A stretch of 22,813 nt of DNA from JALORV01 sp044225415 (GTDB taxonomy: Bacteria; Pseudomonadota; Gammaproteobacteria; Burkholderiales; Burkholderiaceae_F), in NCBI GenBank assembly GCA_044225415.1, contig JBGAIO010000037.1, positions 1-22,813 of the forward strand, written 5' to 3'. Position numbers and translations under genes: made by a program. The notes below the pieces were generated by a model that did not search any database, was not told the DNA's origin, and saw nothing but the letters and a program-made list of their open reading frames with translations. Each line of letters opens with the position of its first letter. Within the stretch, counting starts at the first letter, position 1. Below are positions 7,002 through 14,783 of this stretch, piece after piece.

Positions 7002-7838
7002 TCAGGCGTCCGACGTGCCGGTCTCGTCGCGCAGCGGCACGCCCCGCGTATCGACCAGGTCGCGATAGGCGTGCCAGCTCGCGTGGCCGATCACGGGTAC
7101 GCTGAGCAGGAAGCCCAGCATCGCCGTGGCGAGCGACAGCGACGTCGCCACCAGGATGATCAGCGCCCACACGAGCATGGTGCCGGGGTTCTCGCCCACG
7201 GCGCGCACGCTGGTCAGCAATGCCGTGCGCAGGCCGACGCGCCGTCCAAGCAGCAGCGGCGGCGAGACCACCGTCAGCGCGAACACCACCGCCACCCCCA
7301 TGCCGCCGACGATCGCCCACAGCGCGAACAGCAGGTTGCCCTGCTCCAGCACCGCATAGCGCAGGAAATCGATTGCACCGCTCGGTGGACGCGGCAGGAA
7401 GAGGCCGAACAGCACGGCCGACACCAGCACCCAGGCCGTGCCCAGCACGGCGAGCAGGACGCCAAGGCCGACCAGCGGACGCGCCGCGCGACGCCAGGCG
7501 TCGATGGCGTCGCTCAGTTGCGGAGTCCGCGCACGGCCCAGCAAGCGACTGGTTTCGTACAGCCCGGTGGCGATGATCGGTCCGACGATGACGAATCCGG
7601 AATAGGCCCCGGGCGCAATCAGGCCAAATCGCGCCGATACCCACAGCACCACCCAGCCGCCGATGGCGACGAACAGACCGTGCAGCAGTCCGATGCCCGG
7701 CACGCGCAGGAAATCGCGCCAGCCGAGCATCAGCCACAGCACGGGGCGCAGCGGAGGCACGCGGCGCACGGGCAGGGGCCCATGGTTTCGCTCGGGCCAC
7801 TGCGCTGTCGAGTTGCCGGTGTCTGCTGGGGCTGGCAT
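7002..7838 (-). CDS. DUF2189 family integral membrane protein
   Basis: 278 residues from the ATG at 7838; an in-frame ATG at 7898 would add 20 residues (MMCFHFELARH...) that look unlike a real N-terminus. After a polar N-terminus (residues 1-45, proline- and arginine-rich) come GWRDFLRVPGIGLLHGLFVAIGG and WVSARFGLIAPGAYSGFVIVGPIIATGLYETSRLL, the typical start of DUF2189 proteins, then helices near LVGLGVLLAVLGTAWVLVSAVLFGLF, LLFALWAIVGGMGVAVVFALTVVSPPLLL and MLVWALIILVATSLSLATAMLGFLLSVPVIGHASWHAYRDLV, the closing signature. About six helices in all. Function unknown. First gene of the operon leading to dusA. Confidence 0.85.
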   Translation of the reverse strand: MPAPADTGNSTAQWPERNHGPLPVRRVPPLRPVLWLMLGWRDFLRVPGIGLLHGLFVAIGGWVVLWVSARFGLIAPGAYSGFVIVGPIIATGLYETSRLLGRARTPQLSDAIDAWRRAARPLVGLGVLLAVLGTAWVLVSAVLFGLFLPRPPSGAIDFLRYAVLEQGNLLFALWAIVGGMGVAVVFALTVVSPPLLLGRRVGLRTALLTSVRAVGENPGTMLVWALIILVATSLSLATAMLGFLLSVPVIGHASWHAYRDLVDTRGVPLRDETGTSDA

Positions 7839-7940
7839 CGGTGGATTATCCCGCGGCCGCGGCGCGTGGCGGGCCAACTCGAAGTGAAAACACATCACGT
7901 AGGGTGTTGAGCCCTTTCCCTCGCATACCTCGCTGCTGGA

Positions 7941-8036
7941 CCGTGCCGGGCGGTGGGCCGGGTGCGCTCATTTCGGCAATCGAGCGAAGCGCGGAGGGCT
8001 TGCCGTTGAGCGCACCCGGCCCGCCGCCCGGCACGG
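7941..8036. repeat. Large imperfect palindrome between emrB and the DUF2189 gene
   Basis: Arms 7941-7970 and 8007-8036 are 30 bases each and complementary at 29 positions. The one exception (7954 T against 8023 G) is a G-U wobble in plus-strand RNA and an A-C mismatch in minus-strand RNA. Inside, 7974-7979 (CGGCAA) pairs with 8000-8005 (TTGCCG), extending the stem to about 36 pairs around a 20-base loop. No T run follows on either side. It lies 39 bases after the emrB stop. It could be a terminator-like structure, a small RNA or a dispersed repeat. Confidence 0.8.
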
Positions 8037-8075
8037 CTGCAACAACAGACAACAGACGAACAACCTCTCAGACGA

Positions 8076-9707
8076 TCAGTGCGCGCCCCCACCGTCTCCG
8101 CCGGCACCGATGGCATGCGTCGGCCGCGACAGCCACACCAGCGGGATCAGCAGGATGAACAGCACCGCCGAACCGTAGAAGATATCGTTCGCACCGAGCA
8201 TCGCCGCCTGCTGGCCGATCATCCGCTCCAGCATCGCCAGCGACTGCTGGGGCGCGATGCCTGACGCATTGAGCTGGTCGAGAGCGATGCCAGCCGCGCC
8301 GCCATGCGTGTTCAGCGATTCGACGAGCTGCGCGTGATGAAGCGACGAGCGATGGTCCCACATCATCGTCGAGATCGACGTGCCGAAGGACCCGGCGGTG
8401 ATACGGAAGAAATTCGACAGGCCGGCCGCGGACGGAATGCGCTGCGGCGGCATGCCCGACAGCGTGATCGCCGTCAGTGGAATGAAGAAGAAAGCCACCG
8501 CGACGCCCTGAACGATGGTGGGCAGCATGATGGTCCAGTAGTCCGCGTTGGTGTTGAAGTGCGAACGCATCAGCATCACGCCGGCGAAGGTCACGAATGA
8601 AATCGACGCCAGCCAGCGCGGGTCGAAGCGCGCGATGTTGCGGCCGACGAGCGGCGCCAGGATGATCGCGAACAGGCCCACGGGCGCCAGCGCCATGCCG
8701 GCCTGGATCGCCGTGTAGCCCATCCACTGCTGCAGCCACAGCGGCAGGATCACCAGGTTGCCGAAGAACAGCCCATAGGAGACCGCCAGCGCTGCCGTGC
8801 CCACCGCGAAGTTGCGCCGCTTGAACAGGCGCAGGTCCACGACCGGATGCCCGTCGGTGAACTCCCACACCAGAAAGAAGGCGCAGCCCACCATGGCCGT
8901 GATCGCGAGCACCACGATCTGCGTGGAGCCGAACCAGTCGAGTTCGTTGCCCTTGTCGAGCATCACCTGCAGCGAGCCGACGAAGATCACCAGCAGCGCG
9001 AGGCCGATGGCATCGATCGGCAGCTTGCGCGTCGGCGATTCGCGATCGCGGTAGATGAACCACGTGGCCGCGGCGGCGAGCAGGCCGACCGGCACGTTGA
9101 TGTAGAAGATCCACGGCCACGAGATGTTCTCGGTGATCCAGCCGCCGGCCAGCGGCCCCACCACCGGCGCGACCAGCGTTGTCATCGACCACATCGCCAG
9201 CGCAAGACCTGCCTTCGCGACCGGGTAGCTCGCGAGCAGCAGCGTCTGCGACAGCGGAATCATCGGGCCTGCCACCGCGCCCTGCAGGACGCGGAAGGCA
9301 ATCAGCGATTCGAGATTGGGCGCGAGGCCGCACAGCCAGGACGCGATGACGAACAGCACGACGCTGGTGACGAACAGTCGCACCGGACCGAAGCGCTGAG
9401 TGAGCCAGCCGGTCAGCGGCACCGAGATCGCGTTGGCCACGCCGAAGGACGTGATGACCCACGTACCCTGGCTGGGCGAAACGCCGAGGTCGCCCGAAAT
9501 GGCTGGAATGGACACGTTGGCAATCGACGTGTCCAGCACGTTCATGAACGTGGCCAGCGACAGCGCGATGGTGCCGAACACCAGTGCGCCACCGGTGAGC
9601 GGTGGCGGCGTCGTGCGGGCTCCGCCCGCGCCTCCGGCCTGCGGCGCCGGAGGCGGCGCGGGCGTCGAGTCCGGCTTGCCGTCGACCGGGGCGTTGCTGG
9701 CGCTCAT
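8076..9707 (-). CDS. emrB: Multidrug efflux permease, EmrB type (MFS DHA2 family)
   Basis: 543 residues, 14 predicted membrane helices. The sequence follows E. coli EmrB closely along its whole length: FMNVLDTSIANVSIP in helix 1, SQGTWVITSFGVANAISVPLTGWL, FRVLQGAVAGPMIPLSQ, the motif C region APVVGPLAGGWI, WPWIFYINVPVG, a cytoplasmic stretch with LQVMLDKGNELDWF, FFFIPLTAITLSGMPP, SNFFRITAGSFGTSISTMMWDHR, and even the glycine-rich C-terminus ending GGAH. The N-terminal 35 residues are a Pro/Ala/Gly-rich extension. It is a proton-driven inner-membrane antiporter exporting hydrophobic toxic compounds through EmrA and the outer-membrane factor encoded just upstream. It starts 60 bases after emrA, with no obvious ribosome site. 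Last gene of the operon. Confidence 0.96.
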   Translation of the reverse strand: MSASNAPVDGKPDSTPAPPPAPQAGGAGGARTTPPPLTGGALVFGTIALSLATFMNVLDTSIANVSIPAISGDLGVSPSQGTWVITSFGVANAISVPLTGWLTQRFGPVRLFVTSVVLFVIASWLCGLAPNLESLIAFRVLQGAVAGPMIPLSQTLLLASYPVAKAGLALAMWSMTTLVAPVVGPLAGGWITENISWPWIFYINVPVGLLAAAATWFIYRDRESPTRKLPIDAIGLALLVIFVGSLQVMLDKGNELDWFGSTQIVVLAITAMVGCAFFLVWEFTDGHPVVDLRLFKRRNFAVGTAALAVSYGLFFGNLVILPLWLQQWMGYTAIQAGMALAPVGLFAIILAPLVGRNIARFDPRWLASISFVTFAGVMLMRSHFNTNADYWTIMLPTIVQGVAVAFFFIPLTAITLSGMPPQRIPSAAGLSNFFRITAGSFGTSISTMMWDHRSSLHHAQLVESLNTHGGAAGIALDQLNASGIAPQQSLAMLERMIGQQAAMLGANDIFYGSAVLFILLIPLVWLSRPTHAIGAGGDGGGAH

Positions 9708-9767
9708 GGAGACAGGCGACGTTGCCGAGTCCGCTTCGATCCGCCGGGAACCGACGCACGCCGCGCG

Positions 9768-11066
9768 TCAGCGCGCCGCGACGCTCGCCTGCGTGCCCTG
9801 CCCCATACGCGCCGGTGCGACACTCGAACCAACCGCTGCCGCGGCGGCCGGCCTGCGCCCGAGATTGGCCGCGATGATGCGCTCCACGATGGCGTCGGCT
9901 TCCTTCGTCTCGTTGCCATAACCAGGCGTGGTCGCCACCGGTTCATTGCGCGGCGAGGCTGCCAGCACCGGTCCGCTGCGATCGCGGGTGTTCACGTCGA
10001 CCAGCATCGACAGGCCGACGCGCAGCGGATGGGCCTGCAGCTGCGCAGGCTCGAGCTGCACGCGCACCGGCACGCGCTGCACCACCTTGATCCAGTTGCC
10101 GGTGGCGTTCTGCGCCGGCAGCACGGCGAAGGCCGCACCGGTGCCGATGCCAAGGCCGGCGATGCGTCCATCGAATTCAACCGTGCTGCCATACATGTCG
10201 GCCCGCAGGCGCACCGGCTGGCCGATGCGCATGTCGCGCAGTTGCACTTCCTTGAAGTTCGCGTCGACCCACACTTCGCCCAAGGGCACGATGGCCATCA
10301 ACGCCGCACCGGGCGCGACGCGCGCGCCGACCTGCACACTGCGCCGCGCGACGTAGCCGTCGACCGGCGCGACAATGGTCGTGCGATGCAGGGCCAGCCA
10401 GGCCTCGCGCACGCGCGCTGCGGCGGCCTGCACGCTGGGGTGCTGTTCGGGCGGCACGCCTTCGGTGAGCGCGCGGTTCGACTGCAGCTGTTCCTGCGCG
10501 GCATGCACGGCGGCCACGGCCGCGGCCTGCGCGCTACGCGCGGCGGCCACCGCCGCCGTTGCGTGGTTGATCTCCTCGGCCGACACGGCGCCGCTGCCCT
10601 TCAGCTTCGCGCGGCGGTCGAGGTCGGACTGTGCGCGCTCCACGTCGCTCGCCGCCCGCGCGGCATCGGCCTGTCGCAGTCGCACCGTGGCTTCGAACGA
10701 CGCGTTGTTCACGTACAGCGTGCGCGCCAGCCGTACGGCCTGTCCGAGTTGCGCTTCGGCCTGCGCCAGTGCCACGCGCGCATCGGCGGGATCGAGCTCC
10801 ACCAGCGTCTGTCCCGCCTTGACGAAGTCCGTCTCCTCGCCATGGATCGCGACGACCTGCCCGGCGATCTGCGGCGTGAGCTGCACCACATGGCCGGTCA
10901 CGTAAGCGTCGTCGGTGGACTGGGTGCCGCGCAGCACGACATACCAGTAGGCGGCGTATCCGAGCGCGAGCAGGACGATGACGCCGGCGACCATCGCCAG
11001 CCAGCGGCGGCGGCGGCCGGGCGTCGGAGCCGGGGCCGCATCGGCGGCCGGGGCATTGGCGGACAT
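9768..11066 (-). CDS. emrA: Multidrug efflux periplasmic adaptor, EmrA type (HlyD family)
   Basis: 432 residues from the ATG at 11066, preceded by AGAGGA seven bases upstream. After a Pro/Ala-rich cytoplasmic tail comes RRRRW and one helix (WLAMVAGVIVLLALGYAAYWYVVL, about 20-43), then the family hallmark TDDAYVTGHVVQLTPQIAGQVV, the first half of the lipoyl domain, a long alanine-rich coiled-coil hairpin (about 95-200), the second lipoyl half (TTIVAPVDGYVARRSVQVGARV), and the beta-barrel (PLGEVWVDANFKEVQL, then GNWIKVVQRVPVRV). It bridges EmrB and the outer-membrane factor across the periplasm. The C-terminal 45 residues (after RDRSGPVLA) are an extension rich in Ala and Arg beyond the usual EmrA end. 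Confidence 0.95.
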   Translation of the reverse strand: MSANAPAADAAPAPTPGRRRRWLAMVAGVIVLLALGYAAYWYVVLRGTQSTDDAYVTGHVVQLTPQIAGQVVAIHGEETDFVKAGQTLVELDPADARVALAQAEAQLGQAVRLARTLYVNNASFEATVRLRQADAARAASDVERAQSDLDRRAKLKGSGAVSAEEINHATAAVAAARSAQAAAVAAVHAAQEQLQSNRALTEGVPPEQHPSVQAAAARVREAWLALHRTTIVAPVDGYVARRSVQVGARVAPGAALMAIVPLGEVWVDANFKEVQLRDMRIGQPVRLRADMYGSTVEFDGRIAGLGIGTGAAFAVLPAQNATGNWIKVVQRVPVRVQLEPAQLQAHPLRVGLSMLVDVNTRDRSGPVLAASPRNEPVATTPGYGNETKEADAIVERIIAANLGRRPAAAAAVGSSVAPARMGQGTQASVAAR

Positions 11067-11101
11067 GTTCGATTCCTCTCTTGATGCGAACGGTCGCGGC
11101 G

Positions 11102-12568
11102 TCAGCGCTGCGCTGTCGCCTGTGTCTGCGCCTGCGAAACCTGCGGCAGCGCGCTTTCGAAGCCGCCACCCAGCGCGCGCAGCAAGCCCACGTTGAGCTG
11201 CAGCACGCGCGCCTGCAACGCCGTGCCGCGCTGACGCTGCACGATCCACGTGTCCTGCGCGATCAGCACGGTCAGGAAGTTCTCGAGCCCGGCGTCGTAG
11301 CGCTGCAGCGCGATGTCGTAGGCGCGCCGTGCGGCGGCCTCGGCCTTCGCCTGCTCGGCCTGCTGGTCGGCGATGCTGCGGTTGGACACCAGCTGGTCGG
11401 CCACTTCATGCACCGCATCGAGCACCGTGCCGTTGTAGGCGGCGACGGCCTGGTCGACGTCCGCGGTGGTCGCCGCGAGACGCGCGCGCAGCCGGCCGCC
11501 TTCGAAGATCGGCAGGCGTATCGCCGGACCGACGGCCCACCCTTCACTGCCGGACTTGAACCAGTTGGGAAAGCCGAGGCTGTTCAGGCCGACGAAGGCG
11601 GCGAGGTTCACGTTCGGATAGAAATCCGCCTTCGCCGCGGTCACCGTCTCCGCCGCGGCCTCGACGCGCCAGCGCGCGGCGATGACGTCGGGACGGCGAC
11701 CGAGCAGGTCGGCCGGCACGCTGGCCGGCAGCTGCAGCACCTGCGCCTGCGTCAGCGGCACGCCGAGGCCGGCAAGTTCCGCCGCATCCGTCACCACCAG
11801 CGCCGCCAGCGCATTGCGCGCGAGCTGCACGTTCTCTTCGTTGATCTTCAGCGACAGCCGCGTCTGCGCCAGCGCGGAGTCCGCCTGGTTCAGCGGCAGC
11901 TGCGTGTCCAGTCCCGCGGCCGCGCGATCAGAAGCCAGGCGCAGCGACGCCTCGCGCTGCGTGCGCGACTCCAGCAGCACGGCCTGCTCGGCCTGCAGGC
12001 GGCCCAGCTCGAAGTAGGCGCGCGCCACGGCACTCGCCAGGCCGAGCTGCGTCGTCGCAAGGTCGGCCTGCGCAGCGTGCTGCGCATCGAGCGCGGCTGC
12101 GGCGAGCGCGCGGTTGCGGCCGAAGAAATCGAGTTCCCACGAGAAATCGAGCTGCAGGTCGTTGATCCAGTAGGTCGAACCACCGATCGGGGGCGGGTAC
12201 AGCCCGTTCTCGCTGAAATGCTGGCGCGTGCTGCTGGCGGCGGCACCCACCTGCGGATACAGCGCCGCCTGCGCACCGGCGGCGCGCGCCTGCGCGGCGG
12301 CCACGCGCGCTTTCGCCTGGGCCAGCGTCGGTGCATCGGCCAGCGAGCGCGTGATCAGGCGATCCAGCTGTGGATCTCCGAACACCACCCACCAGTCCTG
12401 CGAGGGCCACACCACGTCATGCGCCGTCGCGCCCAGCTTCGCGGGATCGATGGCCTGCTGCCCGGGCTCGATGCCTGACATGTTCGCGCAGGCGGCCAGC
12501 AGCGCGCTGGTGAGCGACAACGCGGCCACGCGCAGCGTGCTCTGGCGCTCACCTCGCCGGCGGCTCAT
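11102..12568 (-). CDS. Outer-membrane efflux lipoprotein, NodT/OprM family
   Basis: 488 residues from the ATG at 12568, which overlaps the marR stop as ATGA. The N-terminus has a lipoprotein signal: MSRRRGERQSTLRVAALSLT, then the lipobox LLAAC with lipid-bearing Cys27. The family opening WWVVFGDPQLDRLI follows, then two repeats of the outer-membrane efflux domain with long helices, including LYPQVGAAASSTRQ, DFSWELDFFGRNR, RRPDVIAARWRVEAAAETVTAAKADFYPNVNLAAFVGLNS, LPIFEGGRLRARLA and AYDIALQRYDAGLENFLTVL. The protein forms the trimeric channel for the EmrAB pump encoded downstream. Length is normal for the family. Thirty-five bases separate it from emrA. Confidence 0.95.
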   Translation of the reverse strand: MSRRRGERQSTLRVAALSLTSALLAACANMSGIEPGQQAIDPAKLGATAHDVVWPSQDWWVVFGDPQLDRLITRSLADAPTLAQAKARVAAAQARAAGAQAALYPQVGAAASSTRQHFSENGLYPPPIGGSTYWINDLQLDFSWELDFFGRNRALAAAALDAQHAAQADLATTQLGLASAVARAYFELGRLQAEQAVLLESRTQREASLRLASDRAAAGLDTQLPLNQADSALAQTRLSLKINEENVQLARNALAALVVTDAAELAGLGVPLTQAQVLQLPASVPADLLGRRPDVIAARWRVEAAAETVTAAKADFYPNVNLAAFVGLNSLGFPNWFKSGSEGWAVGPAIRLPIFEGGRLRARLAATTADVDQAVAAYNGTVLDAVHEVADQLVSNRSIADQQAEQAKAEAAARRAYDIALQRYDAGLENFLTVLIAQDTWIVQRQRGTALQARVLQLNVGLLRALGGGFESALPQVSQAQTQATAQR

Positions 12569-13098
12569 CGCGTCGCCCCTTCTTCGGCGACAGCGCCACT
12601 GGCGAGGAAGCGGCGCAGCAGATCCCGGAACTGTTCGAACTCGGCCCGCGTAAAGCCGCCCAGATGCTCGTTGAGCACCTCGGACAGCAGATAGGGAATG
12701 CGCTCGGCGATGCGGCGGCCCGCCGGCGTCAGCGCGAGCTGGACGATGCGCCGATCCTCCGGCGAACGCGTGCGTGTAACGAGTTCCTTGGCCTCGAGGC
12801 GGTCCAGCATGCGCGTCACGCCGCCCGGATCGCAGTTGGCCAGCCGTGCGAGCTCCGCCGCCGTACGGACGCGACCGTCGGCAATGCCCATCAGGGGCAG
12901 CACCTGCACGGCCGTCAGGTCGAAATCGACCAGCTGCCGGTCCAGCGCGCGCACGATCGAGGCGTGCGCCAGCTTGATCAGGTAGCCGACCGAATCGTCG
13001 ACGAGATACTTCTCGCCGCGATAGAAGGCTGCGGGCCTGCGCCGCGCAGCGGCGGCCCGGGGACGGGTCGCAGGTTTGGAGTGGCCAGCCGTGCGCAT
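12565..13098 (-). CDS. MarR family transcriptional repressor of the efflux operon
   Basis: 177 residues, first gene of the operon. A basic, disordered N-terminus (1-25) precedes the dimerisation helices (VGYLIKLAHASIVRALDRQLVDFDLTAVQVLPLMGI). The winged helix-turn-helix is at about 79-124: TAAELARLANCDPGGVTRMLDRLEAKELVTR, then the wing SPEDRRIVQLALT with the family DRR signature. Cys89 is the only cysteine and lies in the recognition region, so redox control is conceivable. By family knowledge it should bind palindromes in its own promoter and release them when ligands bind; three TGTCAA half-sites lie just upstream. The start ATG at 13098 falls at the predicted transcription start, with no ribosome site. 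Confidence 0.94.
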   Translation of the reverse strand: MRTAGHSKPATRPRAAAARRRPAAFYRGEKYLVDDSVGYLIKLAHASIVRALDRQLVDFDLTAVQVLPLMGIADGRVRTAAELARLANCDPGGVTRMLDRLEAKELVTRTRSPEDRRIVQLALTPAGRRIAERIPYLLSEVLNEHLGGFTRAEFEQFRDLLRRFLASGAVAEEGATR

Positions 13099-13104
13099 CC
13101 GCGA

Positions 13105-13132
13105 ATCTTAGTGCTTTGTCAATCATTGTCAA
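13105..13132 (-). promoter_or_regulatory. Promoter of the marR-efflux operon
   Basis: On the minus strand a perfect TTGACA (13132-13127) is followed after 16 bases by TAAGAT (13110-13105), four of six matches to the -10 consensus. The ATG of marR begins six bases after the -10 box, so transcription would start at or beside the ATG and the message would be leaderless. No Shine-Dalgarno precedes the ATG, which agrees. Confidence 0.65.
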
Positions 13133-13146
13133 ATCAACTATTGACA
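13117..13146. promoter_or_regulatory. Predicted MarR operator with three TGTCAA half-sites
   Basis: Plus-strand TGTCAA occurs at 13117-13122 and 13127-13132, and its complement TTGACA at 13141-13146. The second and third form an inverted repeat with an eight-base centre (ATCAACTA); the first and second are direct repeats ten bases apart, one helical turn. The sites cover the -35 box and spacer of the marR promoter, as expected of an autorepressor. Binding is inferred. Confidence 0.6.
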
Positions 13147-13189
13147 GCTCAGCTGATCCGCACGGCCCGTACAGTCATCCCGACTGGTC

Positions 13190-13738
13190 ATGGATTGCTG
13201 CCCGGCCATGGGCATGGCCGATGCCCGCGCGACGTCGATGCGAGGCAGTCCCGGCATTCCAGCCGGCCTGGCGAAGCACGGGCTGCGGCAGGGAGATCAG
13301 AACGGCGTGATCTTCGGCGTCGGGCCTGCCGCGCTGCTGCCGTCGCACGTGGATTACATCAGCGCGGACAAGTGGGCATTCGGTCCGACCTTCGTGCTCG
13401 CCCGACAGTCGACCGGGTGGACTTATGGAGTGCTCGCCAACCACCTGTGGTCGACCGGCGGCAGCGGCCCGAAGGACATCAGCAACACGTTCATCCAGCC
13501 GTTCATGTCCTACACCACCAAAGACGCCTGGACCTTTACCCTCAACTCGGAGTCGACATACGACTGGGAGGCCGAGCAGTGGACGGTGCCATTCAACGCG
13601 ATGGTGTCGAAGCTCACCCGCATCGGCAAGCAGCCGGTGAGCTTCGGCGCCGGCGCCAGGTACTACGCCGACAGTCCGGAAAATGGGCCCCACGGATGGG
13701 GCGCCCGGCTGGTCGTCACGTTCCTGTTCCCGGAATAG
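13190..13738 (+). pseudogene. C-terminal remnant of an outer-membrane beta-barrel protein (phenol-degradation MetA-like family)
   Basis: From about 13298 the frame encodes NGVIFGVGPAALLPS, WAFGPTFVLARQ, WTYGVLANHLWS, NTFIQPFMSYTTKDAWTFTLNSES, YDWEAEQWTVPFNAMVSKL, KQPVSFGAGARYYADSP and a final GWGARLVVTFLFPE. This matches, from memory, the C-terminal half of secreted proteins annotated as transporters or MetA-pathway of phenol degradation proteins, ending in an aromatic beta-strand as barrels do. Such proteins are usually around 250-300 residues with a signal peptide. Here the first 36 residues before that point look random, there is no signal peptide and no room upstream for the missing half, so I read it as a truncated gene. 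It could still be expressed from the ATG at 13190. Confidence 0.65.
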
Positions 13739-13789
13739 CGGCCGCGCGCCGATCCGCGCGCGAGCGACGTTGATTCGACCGCTCTGCGG

Positions 13790-14686
13790 TCAGCGCACGG
13801 CGAACACGCGCTGGCGGGGCACGAGCTCGTTGAGCACGAGCGCACCGAGCACGATGGCGCCGCCCGTCAGCGTCGACGCCGACGGCTGCTCGCCGGCGCC
13901 GAGCCAGGCCCACAGCGGACCGAGCACGACTTCGAGCAGCGCGAGCAGCGCCACCTCGGTGGCCGACAGGTGACGCGACGCGACCACCAGCAGCATGCAC
14001 GGAATGCCGAGCTGGAACACGCCCAACAGAGCCAGCAGTGCGATGTCGCGCATCTCGGCCTGGAACGGCAACGCGAAACGCAGCATCACCGCGGCGGAGA
14101 GCGCGCCGCCGAGGAACACCGCCGGGACAAGGTCAACGCTGGCGCCGCGTTTCTTCAGCACGACGACATTGATCGCCGAAGCGACGGGCACGCACAGCGC
14201 GATCAGCATGCCGACGGCGCTCGTCGCCGATTCGACGCGATAGCTGCCCGCGAACATCCAGCCGATGCCCAGCATTGCGGCGAAGATCGCGACCCACGTA
14301 CGCGCGGCAATGGGCGTCTTCAGCACCGCACGTGCAAGCAGCGCGGTGAGCAGCGGGGCGATCGCCAGGACGATCAGCGTATTGGCGGTCGATGTCAGCG
14401 TCAGGGCGAACATGAACGCGACGAACATCACCGCCCACATCGAGCCGGACAGCCACCCGGCCGGACCGCCGCGGCGCAGCGCACCGATGAAGTCCCGGCG
14501 CACGAACACGAGGAAGGCGCCGACCGTCAGCGCCGCGAACAGGCTGCGCCAGAACGTGATCTCGAAGCGGCCGTTCGCCAGCAACCCGGGCGACAGGTGG
14601 CGCGTGACGACGCCGGCGATGCTCCACATCACCGGGGCGATGATCATCAGCGCGAGGGCGCGGCGGTGCTGGGCGGGCGTGGTCAT
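13790..14686 (-). CDS. EamA/DMT family inner-membrane transporter
   Basis: 298 residues with ten predicted helices in two EamA repeats. The first repeat begins MIIAPVMWSIAGVVTRHLSP and includes TFWRSLFAALTVGAFLVFVRR and SGSMWAVMFVAFMFALTLTSTANTLIVLAIAPLLTALLA; the second includes GMLIALCVPVASAINVVVLKKRG, LALLGVFQLGIPCMLLVVASRHLSATEVALLALLEVVLGPLWAWLGAGEQPS and TLTGGAIVLGALVLNEL. This is the common drug/metabolite transporter plan; the substrate cannot be told. The ATG at 14686 is preceded by the REP-like cluster. It stands alone, between the remnant gene and typA, on the same strand as both neighbouring operons. Confidence 0.92.
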   Translation of the reverse strand: MTTPAQHRRALALMIIAPVMWSIAGVVTRHLSPGLLANGRFEITFWRSLFAALTVGAFLVFVRRDFIGALRRGGPAGWLSGSMWAVMFVAFMFALTLTSTANTLIVLAIAPLLTALLARAVLKTPIAARTWVAIFAAMLGIGWMFAGSYRVESATSAVGMLIALCVPVASAINVVVLKKRGASVDLVPAVFLGGALSAAVMLRFALPFQAEMRDIALLALLGVFQLGIPCMLLVVASRHLSATEVALLALLEVVLGPLWAWLGAGEQPSASTLTGGAIVLGALVLNELVPRQRVFAVR

Positions 14687-14697
14687 GTATCCCGGTC

Positions 14698-14723
14698 GTC
14701 ATCCCGGCGAAGGCCGGGATCCA
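14698..14723 (+). repeat. REP-like palindrome, copy 1
   Basis: Stem ATCCCGGC (14701-14708) pairs perfectly with GCCGGGAT (14713-14720) around GAAG; GTC precedes and CCA follows. This GTCATCCC...GGGATCCA form is a common dispersed intergenic palindrome in beta- and gammaproteobacteria, by general knowledge. It lies 12 bases upstream of the EamA transporter start. Confidence 0.8.
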
Positions 14724-14746
14724 AGTTCAAGCTACGTCGTAAATTG

Positions 14747-14770
14747 GGCCACGGCCTTCGCCGGGGCGAC
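14747..14770 (-). repeat. REP-like palindrome, copy 2, inverted and degenerate
   Basis: Read on the minus strand it matches copy 1 at 17 of the first 19 bases, sharing the core CCCGGCGAAGGCCG, while its outer right part has drifted. Copies 1 and 2 form an inverted pair 23 bases apart, so the single strand could fold into one long hairpin, as REP doublets (REPINs) do. Confidence 0.65.
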
Positions 14771-14783
14771 GGCAGGCTGCGAT

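Noticed and set aside
7846..8052. Small frame across the large palindrome (68 codons)
   Set aside because: Its repeated Gly/Pro stretches simply reflect the two palindrome arms; no ribosome site or family match.
8847..11084. Long plus-strand open frame opposite emrB and emrA
   Set aside because: Antisense shadow of two clear genes; low-complexity His/Arg/Gly product without domain features.
13141..13175. Possible plus-strand promoter: TTGACA at 13141 and TACAGT at 13170
   Set aside because: The spacer would be 23 bases, too long for a sigma-70 promoter; the TTGACA is better explained as an operator half-site.
13777..13791. Six-pair hairpin (GACCGC-TCT-GCGGTC) at the end of the EamA transporter gene
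   Set aside because: Short, overlaps the stop codon and is followed by no T run on either strand; too weak to call a terminator.
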